DNA of 44,107 nt from Serratia liquefaciens ATCC 27592 (GCF_000422085.1 NC_021742.1:1-44107); one strand, 5' to 3'. Numbered from the stretch's first letter, positions 1-10,686 are shown. Notes: a model not told the origin generated them from the letters alone. Numbers and translations are program-made.

Positions 1-614
1 ATACGGTTAACCTTGCTACAAAATATAAGTCGCTGACCCATTATACAAAAGGTACGCAGTCACACCACGAAGGTGCTCCCACTGCTTGTACGTACACGGT
101 TTCAGGTTCTATTTCACTCCCCTCGCCGGGGTTCTTTTCGCCTTTCCCTCACGGTACTGGTTCACTATCGGTCAGTCAGGAGTATTTAGCCTTGGAGGAT
201 GGTCCCCCCATATTCAGACAGGATGTCACGTGTCCCGCCCTACTCATCGAACTCACAATTAATGCATTTTAGTGTACGGGACTATCACCCTTTACTGTGC
301 GACTTTCCAGACGCTTCCACTAACACAAGAACTGATTCAGGTTCTGGGCTCCTCCCCGTTCGCTCGCCGCTACTGGGGGAATCTCGGTTGATTTCTTTTC
401 CTCGGGGTACTTAGATGTTTCAGTTCCCCCGGTTCGCCTCATACGACTATGTATTCATCGTATGATAGTGCAACGAATTGCACTGGGTTTCCCCATTCGG
501 GTATCGCCGGTTATTACGGTTCATATCACCTTACCGACGCTTATCGCAGATTAGCACGCCCTTCATCGCCTCTGACTGCCTAGGCATCCACCGTGTACGC
601 TTAGTCACTTAACC
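1..614 (-). rRNA. rrl: 23S ribosomal RNA, 5' portion (partial)
   Basis: This is the 5' part of a large-subunit rRNA, cut off by the left edge of the window. The minus-strand start GGTTAAGTGACTAAGCG at about 614 matches the conserved enterobacterial 23S 5' end. Positions 1-440 match 42627-43066 in the complete copy at the right end. The two copies differ at 441-463, where a stem-loop has a different stem sequence. The operon occupies the rrnE position, divergent from purH. Confidence 0.97.
441..463 (-). other. Variant 23S stem-loop (helix near E. coli nt 130-150)
   Basis: In this copy the arms are ATACGA (441-446) and TCGTAT (458-463), perfectly complementary, around an 11-nt loop. The right-end 23S has arms GTTAAG and CTTAAC around the same loop (43067-43089). 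Five of six base pairs differ between copies, yet pairing is complete in both. The right copy is closer to the E. coli stem as I recall it. Confidence 0.85.
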
Positions 615-747
615 TCACAACCCGAAGGTGTTTCCACTTTCGTGCTGCTACATTTGAGAGACTCTATGACAGGTTAATCCTTATCCCAATACATCTACGG
701 AGGGATAAGTTTCAGCTGTCATGTTTCAATTTTCAGCTTGTTCCAGA

Positions 748-760
748 TTGTTAAAGAGCA
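748..760 (-). promoter_or_regulatory. rrn spacer boxA antitermination element
   Basis: The minus strand reads TGCTCTTTAACAA, the canonical rRNA boxA, in the 16S-23S spacer just ahead of 23S. It recruits the NusB/NusE antitermination complex. The same element occurs in the operon leader at 2809-2821 and in the right-end operon at 43387-43399. Confidence 0.9.
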
Positions 761-819
761 AAATACTTCGCAGCATACTGTTGCCAGTACACTCTGAAGT
801 ATTGAAATACAGGACTATA

Positions 820-895
820 TGGTGGAGCTAAGCGGGATCGAACCGCTGACCTCCTGCGTGCAAGGCAGGCGCTCTCCCAGCTGAGCTATAGCCCC
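820..895 (-). tRNA. alaT: tRNA-Ala (anticodon TGC)
   Basis: A complete 76-nt tRNA including an encoded CCA, with acceptor stem GGGGCTA/TAGCTCC, anticodon loop CTTGCAC and the TTCGATC T-loop. It lies in the 16S-23S spacer next to tRNA-Ile. This is the Ile-Ala spacer type, not the Glu type that E. coli carries at rrnE. The symbol is by analogy only. Confidence 0.97.
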
Positions 896-932
896 ATACA
901 GTCACGTGCAGTACCTTTTCCACTTCGAGAAG

Positions 933-1009
<77 letters not shown>

Positions 1010-1084
1010 ATAAAGGTATTTCTGCTCGTTACTTTTTCATCAGACAATCTGTGTGAGCACTTCACGCGAATCAATATCATTAGG

Positions 1085-2627
<1,543 letters not shown>

Positions 2628-2782
2628 AAAGCTTGATTTGCTTCAACTCGTGAAGCGATGCTCGAAAATTAACTTTCGTAATATTCATCAGTTAAACATG
2701 TCAACTAAATGAATTATTGCTTGGTCACTCTTCAAGACTTGATATTTTTTTGAACCCGAAGGTTCTGGATATCGTCTTGTGG

Positions 2783-2821
2783 AGTGCCCACACAGATTGT
2801 CTGATAAATTGTTAAAGAGCA
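2783..2821 (-). promoter_or_regulatory. rrn leader boxA and boxC antitermination elements
   Basis: The minus-strand leader contains boxA TGCTCTTTAACAA (2809-2821), then the boxC-like TGTGTGGGCACT (2783-2794). This is the standard rRNA leader arrangement for NusA/B/E/G-dependent antitermination. It lies between promoter P2 and the mature 16S 5' end. The rest of 2628-2850 is leader and processing-stem sequence with no gene. Confidence 0.85.
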
Positions 2822-2860
2822 GTGAGTTAGCCGCCGTAGCTTGCTATCTCGAGGTGGCGT

Positions 2861-2888
2861 ATAATACGCTTTCCTCTTTCAGAGTCAA
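2861..2888 (-). promoter_or_regulatory. rrn P2 promoter
   Basis: On the minus strand, -35 TTGACT (2883-2888), a 16-bp spacer and -10 TATTAT (2861-2866) sit about 235 bp upstream of 16S. Sequence and position match the P2 promoter of enterobacterial rRNA operons. Confidence 0.85.
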
Positions 2889-2969
2889 CCCCTAAATTTC
2901 AGGATTTTTTCTCTTCGAACCCCGGAGACTCTGTGAAGTTGTTCACATGTTCCGTGTCGATGGAGGCGC

Positions 2970-2997
2970 ATTATAGGGAGTTCCTCGCAGGCCGCAA
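2970..2997 (-). promoter_or_regulatory. rrn P1 promoter
   Basis: On the minus strand, -35 TTGCGG (2992-2997), a 16-bp spacer and -10 TATAAT (2970-2975) are followed by a GC-rich discriminator, GCGCCTCC. That discriminator is the hallmark of ppGpp/DksA-controlled rRNA P1 promoters. An A/T-rich UP-like segment lies immediately upstream at about 3000-3025. Confidence 0.88.
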
Positions 2998-3073
2998 CAG
3001 GTATTTTCGACAAAAACGATCGTTTGCTGCATTCCACAGCAAAAGCCCGCCTTATACCCTGTTGTGCACAAAC

Positions 3074-3082
3074 TTATCCACA
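3074..3082 (+). promoter_or_regulatory. Perfect DnaA box between rrn P1 and purH
   Basis: TTATCCACA is an exact match to the high-affinity DnaA box. It is a single copy in the divergent rrn-purH region, 41 bp upstream of the PurR operator. A short palindrome, TTGTGCACAA (3062-3071), lies just before it. Occupancy by DnaA is inference. Confidence 0.5.
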
Positions 3083-3114
3083 GAAGCCATTTGCACGGAA
3101 AATTTACGAGCGCC

Positions 3115-3130
3115 ACGCAAACGTTTTCGC
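3115..3130 (+). promoter_or_regulatory. PurR operator of purHD
   Basis: ACGCAAACGTTTTCGC matches the PurR consensus ANGCAANCGNTTNCNT at every fixed position but the last. It lies 163 bp upstream of purH and directly abuts a -10-like TACAAT (3131-3136). The hypoxanthine/guanine-PurR complex should repress initiation here. No good -35 is evident at normal spacing. Confidence 0.88.
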
Positions 3131-3136
3131 TACAAT
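3131..3136 (+). promoter_or_regulatory. Probable purHD promoter -10 element
   Basis: TACAAT directly follows the PurR operator. The -35 region is not recognisable at 16-18 bp, so the exact promoter is tentative. The operator position supports transcription starting near 3143. Confidence 0.45.
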
Positions 3137-3148
3137 TCCCCGCGACGA

Positions 3149-3174
3149 AACGCTCCCCTTTTTATGGGGGCGTT
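3149..3174 (+). other. purH 5' UTR hairpin
   Basis: AACGCTCCC (3149-3157) pairs with GGGGGCGTT (3166-3174) around an 8-nt loop. No T-run follows, so it is not a terminator. It would form in the roughly 150-nt leader of purH mRNA, followed by two direct TTATAGAGAG repeats (3201-3210 and 3223-3232). Its role is unknown. Confidence 0.5.
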
Positions 3175-3293
3175 ACCTGAATTTGTGCCTGATACCCCCT
3201 TTATAGAGAGAAAAACCTTTCCTTATAGAGAGTAGAAGGTGGAAATTCACGTAACGCTCTTTTATTGCGACTCCAAAGCCAAGGGATAAAACC

Positions 3294-4883
3294 ATGCAAC
3301 AACCTCGTCCAATCCGCCGGGCCCTGCTCAGCGTCTCTGACAAAGCCGGTATCGTTGAATTCGCCGAAGCGCTTTCAAGCCGTGGCGTTGAACTGCTCTC
3401 CACCGGCGGTACCGCTCGCCTGCTGGCAGATGCCGGTCTACCTGTTACCGAAGTTTCCGACTACACCGGTTTCCCGGAAATGATGGATGGACGAGTAAAG
3501 ACGCTGCACCCGAAAGTGCACGGCGGCATTCTGGGCCGTCGCGGCCAGGACGATGGCATCATGAGCCAACATGACATCAAGCCGATCGACATGGTGGTGG
3601 TAAACCTGTATCCGTTCGCCCAAACCGTGGCGCGCCCGGATTGCTCGCTGGAAGATGCAGTAGAGAATATCGACATCGGCGGCCCAACCATGGTGCGCTC
3701 CGCGGCCAAGAACCATAAAGACGTCGCCATCGTGGTAAAGAGCAGTGACTACGCCGCTATCATTACCGAGATGGATAACAACGACGGCTCACTGCAATAC
3801 GCCACCCGTTTCGATCTGGCTATCAAGGCGTTTGAACACACCGCCGCTTACGACAGCATGATCGCCAACTACTTCGGCGCGCTGGTGCCGGCCTACCATG
3901 GCGAAACCGAGCAGCCTTCCGGTCGCTTCCCTCGCACGCTGAACCTTAACTACATCAAGAAGCAGGATATGCGCTACGGTGAGAACAGCCACCAGCAGGC
4001 CGCCTTCTATATAGAAGAGAATGTTCAGGAAGCTTCTGTCGCCACCGCCGATCAGCTACAGGGCAAAGCGTTGTCGTACAACAACATCGCCGATACCGAT
4101 GCGGCACTGGAGTGCGTGAAAGAGTTCGCCGAACCGGCCTGCGTTATCGTCAAGCACGCCAACCCCTGTGGCGTGGCGATAGGCGACGATATTCTGGCAG
4201 CCTATGAGCGTGCCTATCAAACCGATCCTACCTCCGCGTTCGGCGGCATCATCGCCTTTAACCGCGAACTGGACGCCGCCACTGCGCAGGCCATTATCAG
4301 TCGTCAGTTTGTGGAAGTGATTATCGCCCCTAGCATCAGCCAGGAAGCGCGCTCCCTGCTGGCCGCCAAACAGAACGTCCGCGTGCTGGCCTGCGGCCAA
4401 TGGCAGCAACGCGTTGCCGCTCTGGACTTCAAGCGCGTCAACGGCGGCTTGCTGGTGCAGGATCGCGATCTGGGCATGGTGAGTGAAAGCGATCTGCGCG
4501 TAGTGTCCGAACGCCAACCTACCGCTCAGGAATTGCGTGATGCGCTGTTCTGCTGGAAAGTGGCCAAGTTTGTTAAGTCTAACGCCATTGTTTATGCGCG
4601 CGACAACATGACCATCGGCATAGGTGCGGGGCAAATGAGCCGCGTTTACTCAGCCAAGATCGCCGGCATCAAAGCCGCCGACGAAGGTCTGGAAGTCAAA
4701 GGCTCCGCCATGGCGTCCGACGCCTTCTTCCCGTTCCGTGACGGCATCGATGCCGCGGCAGCCGTTGGCATCACCTGCGTGATCCAGCCAGGCGGGTCGA
4801 TCCGTGATGATGAAGTGATTGCCGCCGCCAACGAACACGGCATTGCGATGATCTTTACCGATATGCGTCACTTCCGCCATTAA
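3294..4883 (+). CDS. purH: Bifunctional AICAR transformylase / IMP cyclohydrolase PurH
   Basis: PurH carries out the last two steps of de novo purine synthesis: formylation of AICAR by 10-formyl-THF, then cyclisation of FAICAR to IMP. The protein is 529 aa, the family's usual length. The N-terminal MGS-like cyclohydrolase domain (about 10-150) contains [11 protein letters not shown] and the [14 protein letters not shown] signature. The C-terminal AICARFT domain (about 150-529) has the conserved KHANPCG motif and ends near FTDMRHFRH. The ATG at 3294 follows an AAGGGA Shine-Dalgarno. It heads an operon with purD and sits behind a PurR operator, divergent from the rRNA operon as in E. coli. Confidence 0.98.
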   Translation: MQQPRPIRRALLSVSDKAGIVEFAEALSSRGVELLSTGGTARLLADAGLPVTEVSDYTGFPEMMDGRVKTLHPKVHGGILGRRGQDDGIMSQHDIKPIDMVVVNLYPFAQTVARPDCSLEDAVENIDIGGPTMVRSAAKNHKDVAIVVKSSDYAAIITEMDNNDGSLQYATRFDLAIKAFEHTAAYDSMIANYFGALVPAYHGETEQPSGRFPRTLNLNYIKKQDMRYGENSHQQAAFYIEENVQEASVATADQLQGKALSYNNIADTDAALECVKEFAEPACVIVKHANPCGVAIGDDILAAYERAYQTDPTSAFGGIIAFNRELDAATAQAIISRQFVEVIIAPSISQEARSLLAAKQNVRVLACGQWQQRVAALDFKRVNGGLLVQDRDLGMVSESDLRVVSERQPTAQELRDALFCWKVAKFVKSNAIVYARDNMTIGIGAGQMSRVYSAKIAGIKAADEGLEVKGSAMASDAFFPFRDGIDAAAAVGITCVIQPGGSIRDDEVIAAANEHGIAMIFTDMRHFRH

Positions 4884-4931
4884 TCCTTTTTGCTGCGTGC
4901 GCTGCGGCGCACGCCCTTCGTGGAGCACCTG

Positions 4932-6215
4932 ATGAACATTTTAATTATCGGCAACGGCGGACGCGAACACGCGCTGGCCTGGAAAGCAGCCCAATCACCG
5001 CTGGCGGACAAAGTTTACGTAGCACCGGGCAATGCCGGTACCGCGCTGGAACCAGGTCTTACGAACGTCGATATCTCCGCTACCGATATTCCGGCCCTGC
5101 TCGCTTTTGCCCAGAGCAACGATATCGGCCTCACCATTGTTGGGCCGGAAGCGCCGCTGGTGATTGGCGTGGTTGACGCCTTCCAGGCCGCCGGTCTGAA
5201 AATCTTTGGTCCCTCTCAGGCCGCAGCTCAGTTAGAAGGCTCTAAAGCCTTCACCAAAGATTTCCTGGCGCGCCACAATATCCCAAGCGCCGAGTACCAA
5301 AACTTTACCGAAGTCGAACCGGCGCTGGCCTATGTTCGCAGTAAAGGTGCACCGATCGTCATCAAGGCCGACGGCCTGGCTGCCGGTAAAGGCGTGATTG
5401 TTGCCATGACGCTGCAGGAAGCGGAAGACGCCGTGCAAGACATGCTGGCAGGTAACGCTTTCGGCGATGCAGGCCACCGCATCGTGGTGGAAGAATTCCT
5501 GGATGGGGAAGAAGCCAGCTTTATCGTTATGGTAGACGGAGAAAACGTAGTGCCGATGGCCACCAGCCAGGATCACAAACGCGTCGGCGATGGCGACACC
5601 GGCCCGAACACCGGCGGTATGGGAGCTTATTCCCCGGCGCCAGTGGTGACCGATGAAATCCACCAACGCGCGATGGACCAGGTTATCTGGCCAACCGTGC
5701 GTGGCATGGCGGCGGAAGGTAACACCTATGTCGGCTTCCTTTATGCCGGACTGATGATCTCTGCGGACGGTCAACCGAAAGTCATTGAATTCAACTGCCG
5801 CTTTGGCGATCCGGAAACACAGCCGATCATGCTGCGTCTGCGCTCTGATCTGGTTGAACTGTGCCTGGCCGGTGCGGAAGGCAAGCTGGATGAGAAAACG
5901 TCTGAATGGGATGAACGTCCTGCGTTAGGCGTGGTACTGGCAGCCGGCGGTTATCCGGGTGACTATAACAACGGTGAGGTCATTCAGGGTCTGCCGCAGC
6001 AAGAAAGCGCCGACGGCAAGGTATTCCATGCCGGCACCCGCATGCAGGGTAACGACGTGGTGACCAGCGGTGGCCGCGTTCTGTGCGTTACCGCACTGGG
6101 TGAAACGGTGGCTCAGGCGCAACAACGCGCTTACCAATTGGCGGAAGGCATTCAGTGGCCAGGCAGCTTCTGCCGTAAGGACATTGGCTATCGTGCGATT
6201 GCACGCGGCAAATGA
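4932..6215 (+). CDS. purD: Phosphoribosylamine-glycine ligase PurD (GARS)
   Basis: PurD ligates glycine to 5-phosphoribosylamine using ATP, the second step of de novo purine synthesis. The protein is 427 aa, close to the E. coli 429. It starts MNILIIGNGGREHALAWK, the conserved N-terminal GARS motif. The ATP-grasp core includes IKADGLAAGKGV (about 140-150) and the family signature RFGDPETQ (about 290). The frame stays open upstream to 4890, but the ATG at 4932 with GGAG six bases upstream gives the conserved N-terminus. It follows purH by 48 bp and is co-transcribed under PurR. E. coli carries zraPSR beyond this gene; here yjaH follows directly. Confidence 0.98.
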   Translation: MNILIIGNGGREHALAWKAAQSPLADKVYVAPGNAGTALEPGLTNVDISATDIPALLAFAQSNDIGLTIVGPEAPLVIGVVDAFQAAGLKIFGPSQAAAQLEGSKAFTKDFLARHNIPSAEYQNFTEVEPALAYVRSKGAPIVIKADGLAAGKGVIVAMTLQEAEDAVQDMLAGNAFGDAGHRIVVEEFLDGEEASFIVMVDGENVVPMATSQDHKRVGDGDTGPNTGGMGAYSPAPVVTDEIHQRAMDQVIWPTVRGMAAEGNTYVGFLYAGLMISADGQPKVIEFNCRFGDPETQPIMLRLRSDLVELCLAGAEGKLDEKTSEWDERPALGVVLAAGGYPGDYNNGEVIQGLPQQESADGKVFHAGTRMQGNDVVTSGGRVLCVTALGETVAQAQQRAYQLAEGIQWPGSFCRKDIGYRAIARGK

Positions 6216-6237
6216 TCTGAACGCTAAAATCTCTGAG

Positions 6238-6262
6238 GGCTCCGCCATGCGGGGCCTTTTTT
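6238..6262 (+). terminator. Rho-independent terminator of purHD
   Basis: GGCTCCGC (6238-6245) pairs with GCGGGGCC (6249-6256) around a 3-nt loop, with one G-U pair, followed by TTTTTT. It lies 23 bp after purD. Its T-run overlaps the stop codon of the convergent yjaH at 6261. Confidence 0.88.
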
Positions 6263-6920
6263 ATAGCTGATCTTCTTTCGGTTCCCAGCGGCAAAAATCG
6301 TCATTTGCCACCAGCAGCAGTTCACGCCCTTCTGGCGCATCCAACCAGGCAATATTCACCGGTTGGCTGCTGTTGCGGGCGCGGCGCTCAATCCAGGCTT
6401 CGGCACTGCCGTCCAGCCCTGGTTTCAACGTTTGACCATCGCAGGTTTGCACCGTGCCCTGTTGCCAACGCCCCTGCAGCAGTTTCACATTGCCGGCACG
6501 CAGCGCATTACTCACTTCAAGCACTCGACGCGCCTGGTATTGGTACAGCGCGATTTCATCGGCGGTCAGTTGTTCACGCCGCGTGGCCAGTTGACGCTGC
6601 ATAAAGCTTACTTCGCCGTCATCGGTGAAGCGAAGTTGAATAGAGTCACGATCGCCATCGGCATCGGTGCGTTTAATCTGGCGCAGTTCGCCGTTTTGGT
6701 ATTCGTACAGCGTGGTGACGGTGCCCGGACCGCGATAAGGACTGTAGACACTCATCAGCACCTGTGGGCGATGCCGATCGTCGTCTTTGCGCCACAGGCG
6801 AATAACGCCCTGGTCGGCCACAAAGCCGCTGGCACTAAAGGCAGGGGGATCTGAATGACTGCTGCAGGCACTCAGGACACCGGCAAGGCCGATGACCATG
6901 AGCGCCTGTCGGATAAACAA
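6261..6920 (-). CDS. yjaH: YjaH-like DUF1481 lipoprotein
   Basis: A hypothetical protein of the DUF1481/YjaH family, found next to hupA in enterobacteria. Function is unknown. A lipobox LAGVLSAC followed by SSHSDPP marks it as a likely lipoprotein. Residue +2 after the cysteine is Ser, which favours outer-membrane sorting. The mature part is about 200 aa, soluble and rich in polar residues. The start is uncertain: GTG at 6962 has no ribosome site and its N-terminus is encoded by the hupA terminator; TTG at 6920 gives an Arg-containing signal peptide; ATG at 6899 leaves a very short signal with no positive charge. I chose 6920 for the signal-peptide shape. It is downstream of hupA and convergent with purD. 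Confidence 0.8.
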   Translation of the reverse strand: MFIRQALMVIGLAGVLSACSSHSDPPAFSASGFVADQGVIRLWRKDDDRHRPQVLMSVYSPYRGPGTVTTLYEYQNGELRQIKRTDADGDRDSIQLRFTDDGEVSFMQRQLATRREQLTADEIALYQYQARRVLEVSNALRAGNVKLLQGRWQQGTVQTCDGQTLKPGLDGSAEAWIERRARNSSQPVNIAWLDAPEGRELLLVANDDFCRWEPKEDQL

Positions 6921-6940
6921 AAGGGGCGCTATTGCCCCCC
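6919..6940 (-). terminator. hupA terminator
   Basis: On the minus strand, GGGGC (6934-6938) pairs with GCCCC (6923-6927) around a 6-nt loop, followed by TTTT. It begins about 30 bp after the hupA stop. It also overlaps the 5' end of the yjaH reading frame, so yjaH may depend on readthrough or be translated from a start inside or after this element. Confidence 0.6.
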
Positions 6941-6968
6941 TGTTTAATCTTTTCACCAACACGCAGTA

Positions 6969-7241
6969 TTACTTAACCGCGTCTTTCAGTGCTTTACCAG
7001 AAACGAACGCAGGCACGTTAGCAGCTGCGATTTTGATTTCTTTACCAGTCTGCGGGTTGCGACCAGTGCGCTCGTTGCGGTGGTTGACCTTGAAAGTACC
7101 GAAACCAACCAATTGTACTGCATCACCTTCTTTCAGAGACTCAGTAATAGCAGCCAGGGTGGATTCCAGAGCCAGTTTAGCTTGTGCTTTGGAAAGGTCA
7201 GCCTTGTCCGCGATTACATCAATCAGTTGAGTCTTGTTCAT
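6969..7241 (-). CDS. hupA: Nucleoid protein HU, alpha subunit
   Basis: HU-alpha is an abundant dimeric DNA-bending nucleoid protein. The 90-aa length and [11 protein letters not shown] start match HupA. The bacterial DNA-binding signature [21 protein letters not shown] (about 46-66) forms the beta-ribbon arm, ending before the conserved [14 protein letters not shown] tail. The ATG at 7241 is preceded by TAAGGATAA. The 188 bp upstream to yjaG hold the leader and presumably the promoter; I could not place a clear -35/-10 pair there. Confidence 0.98.
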   Translation of the reverse strand: MNKTQLIDVIADKADLSKAQAKLALESTLAAITESLKEGDAVQLVGFGTFKVNHRNERTGRNPQTGKEIKIAAANVPAFVSGKALKDAVK

Positions 7242-7429
7242 AAGTTATCCTTACAGTGTGTTTATCGTTTGCAAAGCATCGAGTGCGACGGATATGCCGA
7301 TTGACAGCACTCCCTGCATACACGCACCGATAGCCACTTTTTTTACGCCCCCCAAATGTAGACCAGACAGGGTGCGGATGTGAAGCCTTAAGGCATGACA
7401 AATCAGGCGTTAAATCACGTTTTCTTGCC

Positions 7430-8020
7430 TTATTGCGTTAAATTTATCCCGATATTACTCACCGCGGCCTCGCGGAGGTCAGAACGCAAGCCTTTGATCA
7501 GCTCTAAATCGCGTTCCTCGCAGTCAGCCAACAGGCGGAAAATTTCCCATTGGATGTCCCATTCTTCCTCTACCGCAGGCAAAACCTTGAGCTCATCGTC
7601 GGTCATTTCTTTACCGGCCTGAGTCATTTCCAACATCGCCACGGTGCGAATTGACGTTTCGCTAATGGCGATGGCGTGCTCTAGCGTCTCCCCGCTGAGT
7701 CGCGAATGGATCAGTTCCCCTAATGCGATACAGGCGTCAATAGCCGGGTAAACGCCGTAAAGATCGTAATCTTCTGCCGAAGGTATCGCCTCTTCCAACT
7801 TCTCCAGCTGGCTGTCAAAGTTGACCTTGGCGTCCTTGACCACCAGCGTTTCCCACACCAAATCCAGAATGCGGCGGTAAATCGCCGGATCGCCAAACTC
7901 GGTTTGCAGGCAGAACATCTGGTAATTCGGATACATACGCTCGCACAAACTGGCCATAAAGGTCAAATGTTGCCAGCTTTCAAGCTTTTCCAGACGTAAA
8001 TGGATCGGGTTACGTAGCAT
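7430..8020 (-). CDS. yjaG: YjaG family protein (DUF416)
   Basis: A 196-aa conserved enterobacterial protein of the DUF416/YjaG family, with no established biochemical function. It is rich in alpha-helical, acidic sequence, lacks a signal peptide or membrane segment, and is probably cytoplasmic. Its position between nfi and hupA is the same as in E. coli. It begins 48 bp after the nfi stop, on the same strand, so it is likely the distal gene of a nudC-hemE-nfi-yjaG transcript. An AGAG sequence lies 6 bp before the ATG. Confidence 0.92.
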   Translation of the reverse strand: MLRNPIHLRLEKLESWQHLTFMASLCERMYPNYQMFCLQTEFGDPAIYRRILDLVWETLVVKDAKVNFDSQLEKLEEAIPSAEDYDLYGVYPAIDACIALGELIHSRLSGETLEHAIAISETSIRTVAMLEMTQAGKEMTDDELKVLPAVEEEWDIQWEIFRLLADCEERDLELIKGLRSDLREAAVSNIGINLTQ

Positions 8021-8068
8021 TATTCACTCTCTTACGCGTTATCTGCGCCGCAGTGTACCCGAAATCGG

Positions 8069-8755
8069 TCATTGCGACACCTCTGGATGCTGCTGCAACC
8101 AGCGCTGGAAGGCCGGCCGGCGCGAGGCGATGGCATCAGCCCAGCGCGTAGGTTCCGGCAAACGGTAGCCCGCCATACAACGTTGTACCCAGGCCAACGC
8201 ACTGTCTGCCCCGACGCGGTGGCCGGTAGAGATAAACAACGGGTTACAACGCGCCTTGCTACGCCACACCCAGCCAAGCTGCTCGCCTTTATCTTCCAGC
8301 GGCGCCAACGCGCCGACGGCGGCGTCCAAAGGGGCGAATTTACCGCACAGACGCTTTTTGGCGACGCCAATGGTCGGTACGTCGACCAGCAGACCGAAAT
8401 GGCTGGCAACGCCCAGTCGGCGCGGGTGTGAGATACCATGGCCGTCGACAAAAACCAAATCCGGCTTCTGCTGCAATTGCTCCCAAGCCGCGAGCAACGC
8501 AGGGTATTCACGAAATGATAAAAAACCGGGAATGTAAGGCAGGGTGGTCGCGACACGAGCCACCCGGTACTCCACCAGCTCCAGCGATGGATAGCGCAGG
8601 ATGGCAATGGCAGCACGCGTCACCTCACCTTCCTGTTCAAAGCCCACGTCGGCACCGGCAATAAAGGCCGGCGACTCGGTCTGGAAGTCATCGTAACGAA
8701 TCACTTCCGAGGCGCGCTGCAATTGCTCCGCGCGTAGGGCTTGAGTATCTATCAC
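8069..8755 (-). CDS. nfi: Endonuclease V (deoxyinosine 3' endonuclease)
   Basis: Endonuclease V nicks DNA at the second phosphodiester bond 3' of deoxyinosine, starting repair of deaminated adenine. The 228-aa protein carries the family motifs. GADVGFE near residue 34-40 supplies the first catalytic Asp (D36). PGFLSFRE (about 82-89) supplies a catalytic Glu. [14 protein letters not shown] (about 107-120) holds the DGHG metal-binding core. [10 protein letters not shown] follows at about 135. It lies 9 bp downstream of hemE, so it is translated from the same transcript. Confidence 0.96.
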   Translation of the reverse strand: MIDTQALRAEQLQRASEVIRYDDFQTESPAFIAGADVGFEQEGEVTRAAIAILRYPSLELVEYRVARVATTLPYIPGFLSFREYPALLAAWEQLQQKPDLVFVDGHGISHPRRLGVASHFGLLVDVPTIGVAKKRLCGKFAPLDAAVGALAPLEDKGEQLGWVWRSKARCNPLFISTGHRVGADSALAWVQRCMAGYRLPEPTRWADAIASRRPAFQRWLQQHPEVSQ

Positions 8756-8764
8756 GTCCGGTCC

Positions 8765-9829
8765 TTAGCGATGGTATTTGCCCGATTGAGCGTGAACCGC
8801 CTCGACAAAGGCGCCGGCGTTTTCTGGTGGCACATCCAAATGAATGCCGTGACCCAGGTTAAATACGTGCCCTTCACCGTGACCGAAACCGGCCAGAATA
8901 GTTTCCACTTCCTGCGCAATACGCTCAGGTGACGCATACAGCATAGAAGGATCCATGTTGCCCTGCAGCGCGACTTTATCCCCTACGCGACGGCGCGCGT
9001 CAGCGATGTCGGTCGTCCAGTCAAGACCCAGCGCGTCACAACCGGTGGCCGCCATAGCCTCCAGCCACTGGCCACCACCTTTGGTGAACAGCGTGACCGG
9101 CACGCGGCGGCCATCGTTTTCACGTAGCAGCCCATCGACAATCTTATGCATGTAATGCAGAGAGAATTCGCGGTAGTCACGGCCGGTCAGCACGCCGCCC
9201 CAGGTATCGAAGACCATCACCGACTGCGCGCCGGCTTTGATCTGGGCGTTGAGATACAAAATGACGCTGTCTGCCAGCTTATCCAGCAGCAGGTGCAGCG
9301 TAGCCGGCTCCGCATACATCATTTTTTTCAGCTTGGTGAAGGCCTTGCTGCTGCCGCCTTCCACCATATAGGTCGCCAGGGTCCACGGGCTGCCGGAGAA
9401 ACCGATCAGCGGCACTTCGCCTTTGAGCTCGCGGCGGATAGTACGCACCGCGTTCATCACATAGCCCAGCTCCACTTCCGGATCGAAGGCCGGCAACTTG
9501 TCCACGTCGGCACGACAGGTAATCGGCGAGGAGAAACGCGGGCCTTCGCCGGTTTCGAAATACAGCCCCAGCCCCATAGCATCGGGAATAGTGAGGATGT
9601 CGGAGAACAGAATGGCCGCATCCAGCGGGAAGCGGCGCAACGGCTGCAGCGTAACCTCGCAAGCCAGTTCCGCGTTCTTGCACAGCGACATAAAATCACC
9701 GGCCTGGGCACGGGTGGCTTTGTACTCCGGCAAATAACGACCGGCCTGACGCATCATCCATACGGGGGTCACATCCACCGGCTGACGCAGCAGCGCGCGC
9801 AGGTAACGATCGTTCTTCAACTCATTCAT
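8765..9829 (-). CDS. hemE: Uroporphyrinogen decarboxylase
   Basis: HemE removes four acetate carboxyls from uroporphyrinogen III to give coproporphyrinogen III in haem synthesis. The 354-aa protein has both family signatures: [15 protein letters not shown] near residue 21-35 and the central [17 protein letters not shown] near 142-158. The conserved D in [12 protein letters not shown] (about 75) is also present. The start at 9829 follows AAGGGAG. It lies 40 bp after nudC and 9 bp before nfi, in the same order as in E. coli. Confidence 0.98.
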   Translation of the reverse strand: MNELKNDRYLRALLRQPVDVTPVWMMRQAGRYLPEYKATRAQAGDFMSLCKNAELACEVTLQPLRRFPLDAAILFSDILTIPDAMGLGLYFETGEGPRFSSPITCRADVDKLPAFDPEVELGYVMNAVRTIRRELKGEVPLIGFSGSPWTLATYMVEGGSSKAFTKLKKMMYAEPATLHLLLDKLADSVILYLNAQIKAGAQSVMVFDTWGGVLTGRDYREFSLHYMHKIVDGLLRENDGRRVPVTLFTKGGGQWLEAMAATGCDALGLDWTTDIADARRRVGDKVALQGNMDPSMLYASPERIAQEVETILAGFGHGEGHVFNLGHGIHLDVPPENAGAFVEAVHAQSGKYHR

Positions 9830-9869
9830 TTATGGGGCTCCCTTATTCATCTGCCGCTATTGTAGCGAG

Positions 9870-10637
9870 TTATTGCTCGCGGCATAAGGCTACGGTGTCC
9901 TCTATCAGGCGACGCGCCACGGTGCCGGGCGGCGGCAAAAGCGGCAACCGATCGTAGCGGTACCAGCCGGCGTTAAGCAGCTCTTTCGGATCGTGACGGA
10001 TCTCCCCCCGATGGTAATCGGCCATAAAGGCCATCATCAGCGAATGCGGGAATGGCCAGGGTTGCGAGGTGACGTAGCGCAGGTTTTTGATTTCAATATT
10101 ACTTTCCTCCATTACCTCGCGCGCAGCCGCTTGCTCCAGCGTTTCGCCGACCTCAACAAAACCGGCCAGGACAGTATGAATTCCACCGCGATGGCGCACG
10201 TGCTGGGCCAGCAGGATCTCGTCGTCACGTCGAATGGCAACAATCACGCAAGGGGCGATTTGCGGGTAGTAACGCTCGCGGCAATTACCACACAGACAGG
10301 CACTCTCCGTGCGACTGAGATGCATCTCATGGCCGCAGTAACCGCAGTAGCGATGGGAACGGTAGAAGTCGGCCAGTTGCACCCCTCGCCCAGCGAGCTG
10401 GAACAGTCCACGATCGAGCTCTAGCAGTTGGCGTACCGAGCCCATGTCCTGCGGCATCGCCTGACGCACCAGCCAGACCGGCAGCCCTTCCCATTCACCA
10501 ATAGCCCTGGCCATCCGCCCCTGCAGGGAGAATGACGCCGCCAAACCACACGGCAATTCACCGTTTGGTAACCAAAGTTTGCTTTCATGGCTGACAATCC
10601 ACCAGCCATTTTCATTACCCGTTAATGCAAGTTCCAT
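9870..10637 (-). CDS. nudC: NAD+ diphosphatase / RNA NAD-decapping hydrolase NudC
   Basis: NudC hydrolyses NADH to NMNH and AMP and removes NAD caps from RNA. From the ATG at 10637 the protein is 255 aa. A zinc ribbon is formed by C98, C101, C116 and C119. A full Nudix box GX5EX7REUXEEXGU-like stretch starts at G159 (GFVEVGE...REVMEESNI), followed by the NudC-specific [11 protein letters not shown]. This start reproduces the E. coli positions of the zinc cysteines. An in-frame GTG at 10670 would add 11 residues not seen in the family. It is divergent from rsd and heads nudC-hemE-nfi-yjaG. Confidence 0.95.
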   Translation of the reverse strand: MELALTGNENGWWIVSHESKLWLPNGELPCGLAASFSLQGRMARAIGEWEGLPVWLVRQAMPQDMGSVRQLLELDRGLFQLAGRGVQLADFYRSHRYCGYCGHEMHLSRTESACLCGNCRERYYPQIAPCVIVAIRRDDEILLAQHVRHRGGIHTVLAGFVEVGETLEQAAAREVMEESNIEIKNLRYVTSQPWPFPHSLMMAFMADYHRGEIRHDPKELLNAGWYRYDRLPLLPPPGTVARRLIEDTVALCREQ

Positions 10638-10686
10638 ATCGTTGTTGCACAACCTCAGCTTCACTGGCACTCTACAAATCGGCCTT

